A DNA stretch of 62,000 bases from Branchiostoma floridae (taxonomy: Eukaryota > Chordata > Leptocardii > Amphioxiformes > Branchiostomatidae), in NCBI RefSeq assembly GCF_000003815.2, contig NC_049993.1, forward strand, positions 11,473,703 through 11,535,702, in the 5' to 3' direction. The first letter of the stretch is position 1. Each line of letters opens with the position of its first letter. The notes under the pieces are model-generated. The model was not told the origin of the DNA, ran no database searches, and worked only from the letters and a program-made list of their open reading frames with translations. The position numbers and the translations under genes were made by a program. Below are positions 14,201-27,608 of this stretch, piece after piece.

Positions 14201-17200
14201 AAGACACGGGTAACTGGGCTTTCACTTCTTAGGATCATTTGGGCTCTACTTGTCAGTTATACTCACAGTATGTTATAAGATTCTGCAGCAAGATTTTTAG
14301 ACATTCATTCACACGGTTGATGCATTAAATTGGAAATTCTGTGCATGCTATGCTAACTTGTTTTCATTATAACTCCCTGTGCAATACAGAAGTTTGAATT
14401 GGCTACAGTATATAACTATTACTACTAACACTAAGGTTATTTCATGTTTCCCCCCTAAGGGTTGCAACTGCTGCTGATTATGAGTTCAGGAGGAAACAAA
14501 GGTAGGAATTTAGATTTTAATTATTATTTCCTAGAATGTCATAAACCTTGCAAAGTTACGTGTACATATACATGTTGTGCAAAGTACTGCAAAACTCTAA
14601 TATTGCAGGATAGTTAAATTGCTTTCATGCGCTTGCATTTACATTTGTACATTGCTGGTCGGGGTCAATTTGAACCTACTAGTTCCTATTTGATTGTGTT
14701 TTATATTACAAGAGTTTCTAACTTTTACAACACTGCAAGTAATTTACCTTTATTACAAGTGTATAAGCTGGAATTTGTTTTATCTCCCCAGTGGTATAGA
14801 CTGGAACAACACTGCACTAATCACCAGGCTGTATAAACTGTTCCTCGGTTATACCGCTGAGAAGCCTACCAAAAAGGTAAATCATTTCATCTCATAACTA
14901 CTGTCATTTTTCTTCTGGTTAATGGTAAATGTGACAAGCTTGTTAGAGTTCTTTAAAGTTAATTGCTTATTAGAACAATCTGTTTGTCAGAAGAAATTGC
15001 TCTAAATGATACAGTCTGTTCTAGATTTAAAGTGCACTTAGCAAATGATGTCCCTGAGGACTAAATTAAAATTGTCTAGTGTGATTGTTGTCTCATACCA
15101 TATGATTGTGGTCTCACACCAGGGTGCCCCCACCATCCGACCGGAGCTGCGGCGAGAACCTGCTGGCACCAGAGTGAGGCTGAAAGTCTTCCCGTATTAC
15201 CTACGATCCCGCGAGGCGGCGGAACACTTCCCAGGCAACCTGCAGGTGCGGGTCGAATCTTTATTGAAAGAAAATTGGCCACGTGGTCGGATTTTTATCT
15301 TCTTTAGTAGGCCTGCCATCAAGAAGGATGGTCCTGCTCTCCAATCAGAGCCATCGTATTCAAATCCAATTCTGTGCTTTGAATACTTAGACAGAATGTA
15401 GCTGAGTCTGTTGATATTTTTTGCCAGTTCTGACATTCTTTGACACTAAAGCAGGAAAAGATCATCGAAACAGTGCTTGCACTCAACCGTAGTGTAACAT
15501 ATTAATGATGAAACAATTTTATTGAGAGTAGTTCATGCTTCTTACTAGCATTTGGGAGAAACATTTTATATAACCTGGAGGATTAGTTAATTTCTGTTGA
15601 AGAACGCATAAGATGTGATAGCCTTTTCCAAAACTGTATTCTTTCCAGACTTGAAGGCTATCTTCCTATTCAATCTTCATATTATCATAATTGTCAATAA
15701 TTTGAAATGTATTACTTTGCCCACCACAGATCATATTTGAATGCCTGTATGGAGTCCACACCAATGCCAAACTGAGACAGATGACCCTGCAATTCATACA
15801 TTACATCTGTTCATGGTAAGGCTACAAGATTGGTATTTGCATGTTTCATAGAAAATACCTTGAGCTGCATGTTTACAGTTATGTTACATCACCGGTGTGG
15901 GTAACCGGTGACCTTTCAACTTTGGGAGCTACCAAGTGAGGCACATGGGTGTGGTCAGGCTCAGATAACACCTGAATTCATGTCATGGCTGACAACAGAG
16001 GGGATGCTGGAGACAATCAAAACTGAATGGAAGTCATAATCATGTTGCAGCTATAAGATGTTCTGGTTGCATGAATTTTAAGTCTGTTGAATTAGATTGA
16101 GAGACACTTGAATTGAATATTATGAGAACTCAGAAAAAGTAATGCTTTAAGTAATGCTATAAAAGGGGTCTGTGGAGTTAAATACATATATGGTTGGTAC
16201 TGATGGTACAGGTCGATAGATAATGATGATGATGTCTATTTGTGTTTCAACAGTGCCTCTGATGCCAAGATCCAACCGTTAGGTCAGCTGGTCCTAAATG
16301 CACTGCAGAAGCTCATTGGGGAAGGAAAGGAGGTAAGGACATTGCTTATAGAATGAATCTAAGGCACAAATGTTTGTAACTGTTAAGACTGGCTTTACAA
16401 ATGGTATTGTTGATACTCTTCAGGGCTAGAAATACCTGCTGCATATGCAGGTTAGTGCAGGTAAAATTGGAGCTGTGCAGGTATTTCTGGTGTCTACCTG
16501 CACCTAGCCTGCACTGGCCCATGTACTGGGTTTTATACAATGTAGTACACATAAATGTCCTATGATGTAGTTGCATGTATCGGATTGTTTTTACCTGCAT
16601 TGGCTGTCCCACCTTTAAAGTATAAAAGAAAAAAATAGCAATGGTTCCTGAACAATTTTAGCGTGATCCATACTTGCATGATGTATGATACATACTTCCT
16701 AAATTCAGAGTGGTGCAGGTAACATTTGTCTGGTGCAGGTAGTTTTCAATGTTACCTGCACCAGTGCAGGTATGCCGAAAAAAAGTATTAAAGAGCCTTG
16801 CTCTTACATTCTGCCTCTTTTTATAATGTTGCATGTCCTTTTATATCAGATTAGTCTAGCCGTTCTGGAATATAAATTTGCATAAATTTGATGTTTTTGT
16901 GTCTTGTATTTGTTGTACTTCAATCCTTCTTTCCACACTTCTGCTGTGACTTGACAGTTGATGTGTTGTTGTTGTCTCTTTCCTTGCTTCCCCTAGTTCA
17001 AAAAGGTAATCCTCAGTTTTCTCCTAAATACTCTCAACCTTTTGCTTGCTCTCTCTCTCTCTTCACTGTCTCTCCTTTTTCTTATAAAGTTTCTCCCAGA
17101 GGCATTGTCACACACTAATGCTGTTCAGAACAAAATTATTTGCTTCCTTCCTTCTTTGACTGACTTCCAAGGGTGAATGTTCATCGGTTTGTTTCAGGAT

Positions 17201-18158
17201 GCAAAGTTGCGCAGCCTGGCTTATGTTGCCATAGGAAAACTTGCAAAGTAAGTATCTACTAGGAGTTTTTTAGGAAGCATGATTTTCATTAAAGTACAAT
17301 AAGTAAAAGATAAGTTTAATTTACTCATTGTCAAGAACTTGACCAACTGTGAAGTTTGAAGTAGCTGTATGAAAAACTGTGACTACAGTGAATGTTGAAT
17401 CTTTGCTACATTACTCATAAAATTTTACAGTAAATCTTACTTTTGGCTTTGCAAAGCTAAAATTCGTTTGTGTTTTCTCGTCTTTTCCCCAGCCGTCTGC
17501 CTCATCTGTTCTCCAAGGATATCGGCATGGTGCAGAAGTTCTTTGATGCTGTCAGTAAGGTAGGAAATTCACATTGTATAGTCTGAACTTTGTAACACTT
17601 GAATCATGTGCTTGTGGCTTCAAGCAAGCGGTACAAAATGAGTTACTTATGAGTTTATCTGTGGTACATCTCTCACAGTGGTAGTATTGTATGGTTTCTT
17701 CTAGAATATTTTTGAATGAATTTGATCTCCAGTGCTGTTATCAGTGGAACTAGTAGTGGAAAGAAACTGGAAAGTGTACAGTATTACATGAAATAAAATA
17801 GTAATAGTAAAGTAAAAATAGCAGTAGTAGTAGTAGTACCTTCATACAGTATTGGTAGTCCACTGTGTTATGCCGCTGCACTGTTCTGGACACTCTGTAG
17901 CTGTAGTCAGACTTTCTTTAAATCTCTCCACTTCATCCTGTTGGTCACAAGCTTCCTTGGCTCCTGTAGTTTTCATTACAGTTTGGAAAAACTACACATT
18001 GTCTTAGCCTTACTGATCGAGTTTTCCCCCCACAGGAGGATCAGGACACCAGACTAGCTATCCAGGAGGCCCTGTCCCTCATGGCTACAGCCTACAAGAA
18101 CCTGGACGACAGCTCTGCACGGCTCATGGAGGCTCTCATCCTCAGCAATGTGGAGAAG
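2223..18158 (+). CDS. ECPAS: ECM29 exons 1-15: N-terminal ECM29 domain
   Basis: Exons by coordinate: 2223-2244, 8726-8856, 10795-10911, 11428-11546, 13018-13167, 13650-13812, 14112-14209, 14460-14501, 14792-14876, 15123-15245, 15730-15815, 16254-16332, (microexon 16997-17005), 17198-17247, 17493-17559, 18036-18158. They encode about residues 1-485, the conserved ECM29/proteasome-stabiliser N-terminal domain. Exon 4 gives [15 protein letters not shown], exon 9 [19 protein letters not shown], and exon 15 [20 protein letters not shown], all close to human. Exon 1 supplies only seven codons and one base, separated from exon 2 by a 6.5-kb intron. Exon 6 carries a Gly/Pro/Ala-rich low-complexity linker where the human protein has a Ser/Gly-rich one. 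Confidence 0.95.
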
Positions 18159-21100
18159 GTACTAAAAGATGGGACAGCTCACATTTGCTTTGCACATTTT
18201 CTATACAGCNNNNNNNNNNNNNNNNNNNNNNNNNNNNNNNNNNNNNNNNNNNNNNNNNNNNNNNNNNNNNNNNNNNNNNNNNNNNNNNNNNNNNNNNNNN
18301 NNNNNNNNNNNNNNNNNNNNNNNNNNNNNNNNNNNNNNNNNNNNNNNNNNNNNNNNNNNNNNNNNNNNNNNNNNNNNNNNNNNNNNNNNNNNNNNNNNNN
18401 NNNNNNNNNNNNNNNNNNNNNNNNNNNNNNNNNNNNNNNNNNNNNNNNNNNNNNNNNNNNNNNNNNNNNNNNNNNNNNNNNNNNNNNNNNNNNNNNNNNN
18501 NNNNNNNNNNNNNNNNNNNNNNNNNNNNNNNNNNNNNNNNNNNNNNNNNNNNNNNNNNNNNNNNNNNNNNNNNNNNNNNNNNNNNNNNNNNNNNNNNNNN
18601 NNNNNNNNNNNNNNNNNNNNNNNNNNNNNNNNNNNNNNNNNNNNNNNNNNNNNNNNNNNNNNNNNNNNNNNNNNNNNNNNNNNNNNNNNNNNNNNNNNNN
18701 NNNNNNNNNNNNNNNNNNNNNNNNNNNNNNNNNNNNNNNNNNNNNNNNNNNNNNNNNNNNNNNNNNNNNNNNNNNNNNNNNNNNNNNNNNNNNNNNNNNN
18801 NNNNNNNNNNNNNNNNNNNNNNNNNNNNNNNNNNNNNNNNNNNNNNNNNNNNNNNNNNNNNNNNNNNNNNNNNNNNNNNNNNNNNNNNNNNNNNNNNNNN
18901 NNNNNNNNNNNNNNNNNNNNNNNNNNNNNNNNNNNNNNNNNNNNNNNNNNNNNNNNNNNNNNNNNNNNNNNNNNNNNNNNNNNNNNNNNNNNNNNNNNNN
19001 NNNNNNNNNNNNNNNNNNNNNNNNNNNNNNNNNNNNNNNNNNNNNNNNNNNNNNNNNNNNNNNNNNAGAAAAGCTATGCATGAATAACTTTTATGATGAG
19101 GAGGTTAAAATGATAAATTGTTTCTTTCACCACAATTCTTACTCATGTCTATTCAATAAGAAGTCAAATTTAAGGAGTCTAGGTTTTGCAAGCCAGTACA
19201 TATTGTTTCTTTCTCCAAGAGTCTTATGTCTGAAAATGGGCCAGCCTGGATACCAGGCTGTTTCCAGGGCCAATACTGCCCAACTTCTCAGCTCAAGGGC
19301 CAACATGCCTCCAAGGAAATTCTATAGCCAGTCCCTGAGTTAGACCCTGATAAGCATGCTAGATATCATTGAGATTGAGCCGGGGTCTGGTATCCAGGCT
19401 AATAATGGGCTAAAAACTGCTAGAGGCATTGACCATCAACAACAACACTCTTTTCACTTTGACACTTTCTGCTTGTATTTTTTCGCTCATGTGATAATAA
19501 TAAACTGATTTCCCCCAGCCGGAAGCCCCAGCCCGTCTGGCCGCGGTTCACTATGCCAGCACGGTGTTCCCATCCAATCACGTCCCATCAAGATACGTGC
19601 TGCTGCTGGCTTGTGGTGACAGGTAATGCACTTGATTTGTTGGTCTAGATATAGTAGATGTTTGTCTCACTCGCTTTGTATTTTTGTGTCATTCAAACAG
19701 TTCAAATGTCAGCATACGTTTAAACCACTAGAGTAAGCGCAATGGTTGGGTGGAACAGAAGGCCTTCACGTGTTTTAGATGATGAACAAAATTTTTATTC
19801 ATGTGTACGTATTTATATATTATCTATGAATATCCCATTCAAAATCTGAAGAACTCTAAACCATCGACGAATGCAAAAAGTAGTTTCAACTGAATCTTTT
19901 CCTCTTAAACTTGTAGTAAAGAAGAGATCCATTCGGAGGCTACCAAGGCCCTTAGAGGCTCTCCCCAGGCTAACAGTCAAGGTGCTCAGGATGAAGCTGC
20001 ACCTAAAACCTTACCAGGCTTCAAGGAGATGGTCACGTACATCAACGAAAAGGTAGGAATGTGTGCAATTCCCTTTTTTATCCTTTTCATTGGAGTTGAG
20101 TTGATTAATGAAAGAAGGAAATCGATAATCAATAAATGTAGGAAGGACCTTAAGTATTGCCTAATTTGTGATTATATCATTTAGAAGATCACACGTCAAG
20201 TTATTTTTCTTGTGAAAGATAGGATAGGAAAAGGGAAAACCAAGCACCAATGTACTGTCTGTTGTTGTGGTATTAATGGCCAACAATTCTTTGTCTTATT
20301 GCAGGCCACACAGAGAATGAAGAGCCAAGCTAAGTACTCAGTTGGGGCTAATGCCATTCCCTTCAACCCTGGAGCATTTACAGAGGTATCCTCTTTACTT
20401 TCAGTAACTATGTCAAACCTTTTGCCTTCTTATATACGCAATCAGTATTGCAGTTACTGAGCTGCTAAGAATAGTAAGAGGCACTTGCGATCATGTGTCC
20501 TTATGTAGATGTATAAACCTTTAATTAGGCTTGCCCTCGAGGCGTCGCTAAAAAGTGTAAATAGAAACCATTACATGTTCTGCCTTCTGCCTCCAGACTG
20601 TGCTGTACATGCGTAGATGCCTGGCCACAGACTCAGGAGTGGCTATTCCAGCAGATGACGACACCCCCTCCCCCGAGGGAGCACCTGCTATTGCCAAGTA
20701 TGTAGAGACCCTACTGGAGGAGTCCGGCAACAGCAACAAGGGTCCGGTGCACCTGTACATGAACCTGATCAAACAGCTGCTGACAGCTGTGGGAGGTGAG
20801 TAACAGGTGCTATAGAATAGAACTTAGAACAGGTGTGTTACTTTGTATAGTTCATTCTGCATGGTGTTTTTATTTCATGGATCTTCATGATACCTACCTA
20901 CAGCGGCGCTCCCGAAATACGCGTCAACTTGCGCGAAACGTCCTCCGAAATTTCGCAGTGCGTTACGCATTCTTTCGCAGCGCGTTCCGCGAAATTTCGC
21001 AAGACGTTGCGCAGTCTTTCGCAGTGCGTTCTGCGAAATTTCGCAAGGCATTCTGCGAAGTTACGCAGCGAGTTTCGCGAAAAGCAGGAGCCTAACGCAA

Positions 21101-24100
21101 ATTCCTACTGCGTAATTCTGCGAAACTTCCGTAGAAACACGCCGCATTCATATGCAGACCGCCCGCGAGGTGGGCGGAGAAATATCACGGTTTGTTTACC
21201 TTTCCTTTGAAGCCGGCGCGCCAAAGGCAAAGTACATATACGAGTACATGTACATACCGGACGGGGTAGTCGCTTCTCACAAATCTACTAGCCTCTACCT
21301 TTTGTTGTCATGTACCAAATTCAATGAAAGTCACACAAAATGAACAAAAATGCTATTAGTAATACTGCTATAAAATAACCACAGGCCTGTGTCCTTGGTA
21401 AAGTTACGAAAATACAACGTAAAAGTACTTTTGGTTTGCAATGCCACCCTATTCATGATTAGCCACGCCGTCATGGTGACAAATTTTGTGCCTTAGAACT
21501 TTCCTATCTTGTCAATATCTGCGTACCAACATGTGTCAGTATTTTCCTCATATTTTACCACATAAAAGTTACGGGAAAGTTTTTTTTTCTTCCATAATTT
21601 GGAACGCTCTGAGAAACAGCCGGGGAGACTTCTATATTCGGCTATCCTCGTTTCACATTCGGCGGGGGGTGATTCGCTTCATCTCGGCAAGGAGGTTGAA
21701 AAAGGAATCGTCGTCAGCAAATGGTGTGCTTGGAGTTCTCACGAGATAAAACGATCTTCGTTGACAATGTTCGGTGTGCTTACATTTACAAGGAGGAAAG
21801 ACGACGGGGGCACTTCCGTGTAAAGACGTCAAAATTAGCGTGCGAAAAACACTGTCTCGCAATCACATTCTGCTTGGTGCACCGTGATTTTTTTATTCCC
21901 ACTTCGCTGCCTGAAATTTTGCAGTGAGAACGACCCTTTACCCCACGACTAAAACCTGTATAGTAGCAAGTTTTCGAGTTGAGAACTACAATTTGTAGAG
22001 GACGCACGTAACCCGATCCGCATGGGAAATGCCGCTATTTGTGCCGTTACCATGGCAGCAGCTATGGCGGCAGTCTTCAGATGTGCGTCTTGGACAGGGC
22101 GTGCCCGATTACACTCAAGATCCTATCAACTTGTCACCAATCACAGCCAACAGCGGCGACAAAAAAAAGGCGGTAACATTTGACATACAGATTTTTGGTT
22201 CGGTTGTTCGTATTTACATTTTGTCAGTTGCAGTTTAAACTGATACTAAGTACATGATGGCACCAAGATGACAAAAGGTGGAGTTTCTTCATACACCGGC
22301 ACATATTAGTGATGTACCTACCGTATTTCCAACATTTGGAAAAGATAATGGTCGATCGGGTTTTAAACGCTATATGTTGGGATATGATGTAGTATACATT
22401 TGTTGATGTTTATATTATCAGCATTGCATTAGACTGGTCTGGTTTTAAATCTCACCACCAATAATTCTGAGACGCACCTAGTCCGATAGTGTCTAATTGA
22501 TAAACGACTCGTTTAAATTAGGGCTAGATCGTCACCGCTGCTAACAGCGTCCTTATTTTTCAAGCGGTATATTTTTTTGCTTTTGTACTCATTCATGCAA
22601 TCCCCGCTCAACAGTCTTGCAGCATGAATTGGAAATACACAATTTCTCAAATATATGGACGAACTCTTTATTATTATTTCAACATTTTAAAACCAAGAGC
22701 TTATGATAGTTATTGCCTTATATCTGTATCAGTTGTCAAACCAAGACGTCAGAAGCTAGGATCGCTGCGAGGTTGAATGTGTTCCTTGCAGTAAGGTTGC
22801 GTCGATTGTCCGACCAGGAGCGGCCGACAGTGATGTTCCGACCCAAGAGCTCCGTAACAGGTAGGTCTTCTTGGCCAAGCTGCACCCCCGATGATCAGCA
22901 ATATACCAAGGAAACCAACGGATGGAAACCCAAATCCCATCTTATAAAAACAACTACCAATACATAGTAGAAGTACAAATGTACACGTAACGTTAGTTAC
23001 GCTAACAGAACTTTGAACAGATACGCAGACAAAACACGGTTAATAAATACATTGAAAACACATAAGGTGAATGTATACCCTAAACACATAATGTTTAATG
23101 TATGCCCTGTATTGTTTCTTTCGTTCGACTGTCCGATGACCAGGGGCTGCCGTCTGCGATGCCGTAAGAAACAGAACTCCGTAAGGAACAGGTAGGTCTC
23201 CTTGGCTAAGTTGCACCCCGATGATCAGCAGTGCGCCAAGCAAGAAACCGGAATCCCATTACGCTGGCTTACAAAATCATTATCTATCGATGCTTTACTA
23301 CATAGAAGTACATGTAATATTAGTTAAACTATATGACACTAACACGTTTGAACAGATACGCAGACAAAATACAGTTAACAAATTAAAACACATAATATAA
23401 TGTTGAATGAATGCCCTGTATTGTTTCCTTCGTTCGACTGTCCGGCGACCAGGAGCGGCCGTCAGCGATGTTCCTCCAAAGAGTTCCGTTAGGAACAGGT
23501 AGGTCTTGTTGGACCCCTCTGGCTCTGCACCCCCGCCGACCAGCAGCGTCATTTCAAGTGAAGCCAGACGATGAAAACCTGAATCCTAGATATCGTCTAG
23601 AAAAGTAGCTATGAATATGATATCAATACCAATAACGTTACATTGAGCATCATTCTAGCTAGAAATACAGGTTATGACCGAGCAGATATAACTTTGATAT
23701 CGTTTTACATTATACATAATGTAACGTTATATTGAATATATTCAGACTTGCGAAGAAAAAGGTGTCTAAATCTAGGATCGCTGCAAGGTTGGATGAATTC
23801 CCTGCAGCAAGGTTGCGCCATGTGTCCATTGTCCGACGACCAGGAGAGGCTGACATCGATGTTCCGACACAGGAGCTCGTCAGCAACCGGTAGGTTTTGT
23901 TGGCCCCTGCACCCTGGACGACCAGCAACGTCATTCCAAATCAAGTCGGCGGATGAAAACCTGAATCCTACTAGTCCTCTAGTAAAGTAGATATCAATGC
24001 CTACTACGAAGGAGTATAGCTTTATCTAGGAATTATGGACGGGCATTATATGGTTTTACACATGTATACAATATATAACCAATTCACGCAAATCCTGCAT

Positions 24101-27100
24101 GTCTTATATTTCCACTTTCAAGAGGAAAAAATGTCACATTAACGATTATTCAACACTAGCTAACTTTAACGCCATTCCTTTCCCTTTTTTTTCTGGTAAA
24201 ATTGCGTAACGTTATGTCTGTTATGACATTAGCTGTCATTTATGGGCTAACATCCAAGTCAAGAATAATTACTAGTACATTGCGTTGGAACATTCATAAT
24301 GCTTAACGTTCCATAACTCACAACTAGGGCTGGGTACCGGTACAAAAAATTCAGGTCCAGGTCCGGTTCAGGTCCAAAGGATCAGGTCCAGGTCCGGACC
24401 TGAACCTGGACCTGTTTCAGTATGACTCATACCAATGGTCTATTTCACTGGAAAGAAATCTGTTTGGTGGTGTATTAGACTTACACTGGCGTTTTAAAAT
24501 CCTACAACGCTAGCTGCACCTGTACGATTGGCTGTAAAACTTGGTAGAAATTATTATAAACTCTACTCTACTTCACTCTTGTTATTTTTTTCCACCTGCA
24601 AGCGCCAAAACGTTTGAATGCCTTATAAAATAATCTGTTAAATTTCCAATCGGTCCAACATTCGGTCCACCCAATTTTTTCAGGTCCGGTTTTTCTGGAC
24701 CGGTCCAATAAGAAAAACCGGTTTTGTACCGGTACGCTGTACCGATACCCAGCCCTACTCACAACAGCGAATGGGCTTAGAATGAGTTCAAAACTATTGC
24801 AAGAATTATTACAACATGCAACAGTTGGGTTGGAACCGTCGACTTGTAGGTCTCGGAACGCCGGCTGACCTAAACTTTCTTCAGCAACATCATTGCGTCT
24901 CTAGCATTTCGTTGTCTTCGCCATCGTATGTCTGAGTCAAAACTGACAGACATTTGCGTGGTTATCTTATCTTTTATACAGTGAGAATTGTCTGAACACG
25001 AAGCCAGCGTCAGCGCCGCCATCAAAAATTTCCTTCCTAAATCGGCTTGGGTGACTCACAACGCGAGTCACCAGCAACTTCGCTGTCTGAATGCCTCTAG
25101 CTGCCGACAAAGATTAGACCTTCAATTACTGCTGATTACAAGTTCATAGTCATTTCTAAGAATCAAATCGTCACAACAATAAAACAAGGAGCCTTGCAAA
25201 ATCCTTTGTTCGCAAGGCTTGGCTTGTCTGCATGTACCATTATGCCGAAGTGGTCCCGTGGAAAGAAAACTTTTCTCTTCAAGGCTCATTTCTTTGACCA
25301 AAGAACAACTTTGTGTAGTGTCTAATTGACAGAAATCCATTTAATTAAAATTAATCGTTCCTATATCACAATCACTATATGATATACTATACATCAGAAT
25401 ACACGTTTCCATATTTTACCATATTACTTTAAAAGTGGAGTCGTCCACTGACCCCTTGTGACCTTGTTTTCCTGCTGCTGCTGCGACGGCCATCTTGAAG
25501 AAATTACGCGAAACACGATTTTCACATCAACAACAACAATGATTGTTTTTTTGTCGCGGAATACTAAAATTGGGCCTGCTAACATACATTTCAAGAACTT
25601 AAGATAATCAGATACAAGACTAGATTGTTTGCTTGTGAAATCTGCCGTAGTTTTCCAGTCCGTCTACATAGAAATGACGATGTAACGTTAGAGTAGAGCC
25701 GATTTCGTGTCGGTTTATCCTGGGTTTACGCAAGTACGCTATCTACGGGTCATTGACCCTTAATGTCTTGCGTTGTTCGATGTCATTTCGGTCCTCAATC
25801 AAAGAACGTGTAACAGTTTTACGTCGACTTTTCTTAACCCTTCTGTTTGTAATTTATTCGGCTACTTATTTGATGTTGTTCATGATTTGGGACCGCACGC
25901 GGTCAGACGTTCTCCGAGTTGCGCTCCCGCCACGCTTTTCCAGCCCCCATATTATCTACAATTTATCAATGAATATGTGATAATAAGGACGATCAATTGT
26001 CATGTTGATTGCATTGTGTAATCACTGCTCATTAACGACCAAAATTTGCGTAAGATTTCTTACGTAGAGGGCTTTCGCATGGGTGTTTCGATTACGCAGG
26101 GGGATATTTCGCAGTGCGTTACGCAAACTTTCGCAGTGCGTTCTGCGAAATTTCGCAGTGCGTTACGCAAAATTACGGACTGCATTCTGCGAAATTTCGG
26201 AGTGAGTTCTGCGAAATTTCGGAGTGAGTTCTGCGAAATTTCGCAACACGTTTCGCGCAAACTGACGTATATTTCGGGAGCGCCGCTGTAAGTGCTTTAG
26301 GCCAGGGACTGGCCCCTTGCTCCTCTCTGTCAAGTATCTCCATGTTACAGGGTCCAGTGCTCTAGTTTTCAGTTGTAAGACTCAAGTCAAGTGTCTTTTG
26401 TGATCTGGTCCTTACAATGCTTAGGAGGTCTACCACGTGATCTTGGGTTTTGAAACTGTCAGTTGTCTCCTGCATCCCTCGGTTGTCAGTCAGACTATGA
26501 CTTTAGGTGTATCTGAGCCTGAAACTGTCAGTGTTGTAGACTTTATGATACACATGGAATGCAAAGTCTGCATTATTTTTGTCTATGAATATATATATAT
26601 GCTGCAAAGGAACATATTACTTGACTAGAGAGAACAGGAATGAATTAATAGCTTATATTTGTTTCCTGTGGATTTACAATCATCACTGAAGATGCTGTTT
26701 TTGTCTGACTATTATTAACTATCTATTTAGGAGCTGGCCCGCTGTACTGCCTGTTGGAGATTGTGGCCGTGTGTCCCAACAAACTTGCCAAACAGTTCAC
26801 AGGCAAACTGGACTGGATCAAGGTTGGAAAACATTCAATATGATTCTCATTCTGATGACTTTAAGGGTGTTTAAAATATGTTGGCTGTAGTTTTCTATTG
26901 TATGGTGAACTCTGTTGCGAGCATTACACTTACATGTATAGGTGACCTCAAGTAGGGAAAAGATTAGAAATAGCTTGGTATCCAAATACTTGCAGAGAGG
27001 ACAGAAGAGACTTGGGAGCTATAATATGTCTGGATACCAGGCTAGATTAAAAAGGCATTCTCAAAATAAAGCTAAGGAATAATTGATCCAAAATGATTAT

Positions 27101-27566
27101 AGATTTTCCTTGTTATCTGCACTGTTGCTTTAAGGCACAAGCATATCTTTGATTGTCAACATTACTTGTAGGTGCTGTCATAAATATCCTGTTTACTTTT
27201 GAAGTGAGCTTTTGTAAAGTGCTTGTTTTTGCATCTGTAGGGTCTAATGCACCACAGCCGTGATGAAATCAGAGAGCACGCCTCCCAGCTGTATGGACTG
27301 GTCGCCTGTACCCTCGGCACTGGCAAGTTCAACAACGCCATCAAGGAACTTACCAAGAACCTCCACGACCAGGTCTGGTCATCTTCATTATACCCTGTCT
27401 GTGGTGTACAAACTGTGACAGTAATACTTGCATTTTCGTATATGTGTGTAAGCCTGTAAATGCACACAAACACACACACACACACACACAGTGTACATAC
27501 AGGTACACGCACACACACACATATTTACACACATGCACAGACACATACACAAACATACACACTCGT

Positions 27567-27608
<42 letters not shown>

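Larger units (their letters stand above)
20901..26288. mobile_element. 5.4-kb TA-flanked DNA transposon with 40-bp inverted ends and subterminal repeats
   Basis: The left end CAGCGGCGCTCCCGAAATA and the right end are inverted repeats over at least 40 bp with about four mismatches. The flanking dinucleotide is TA on both sides. Just inside each end is a dense array of variants of GCGAAATTTCGCAGTGCGTT (about 20960-21110 and 26100-26250), as in transposase-binding subterminal repeats. I find no intact transposase. The interior holds an ATG leader with a mitochondrial-presequence look (about 22050-22170), four exon-like tandem units (22741-23975) and a nested hAT-type MITE. Superfamily is uncertain: TA flanks suggest Tc1/mariner-like, but the size and GC-rich subterminal arrays are unusual for that group. 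It fills ECM29 intron 19. Confidence 0.8.

Noticed and set aside
18081-19343. 420-codon open frame across 18081-19343
   Set aside because: Its length comes from the 857-base N gap, which is read as open. Only 18081-18158 belongs to real coding sequence (ECM29 exon 15).
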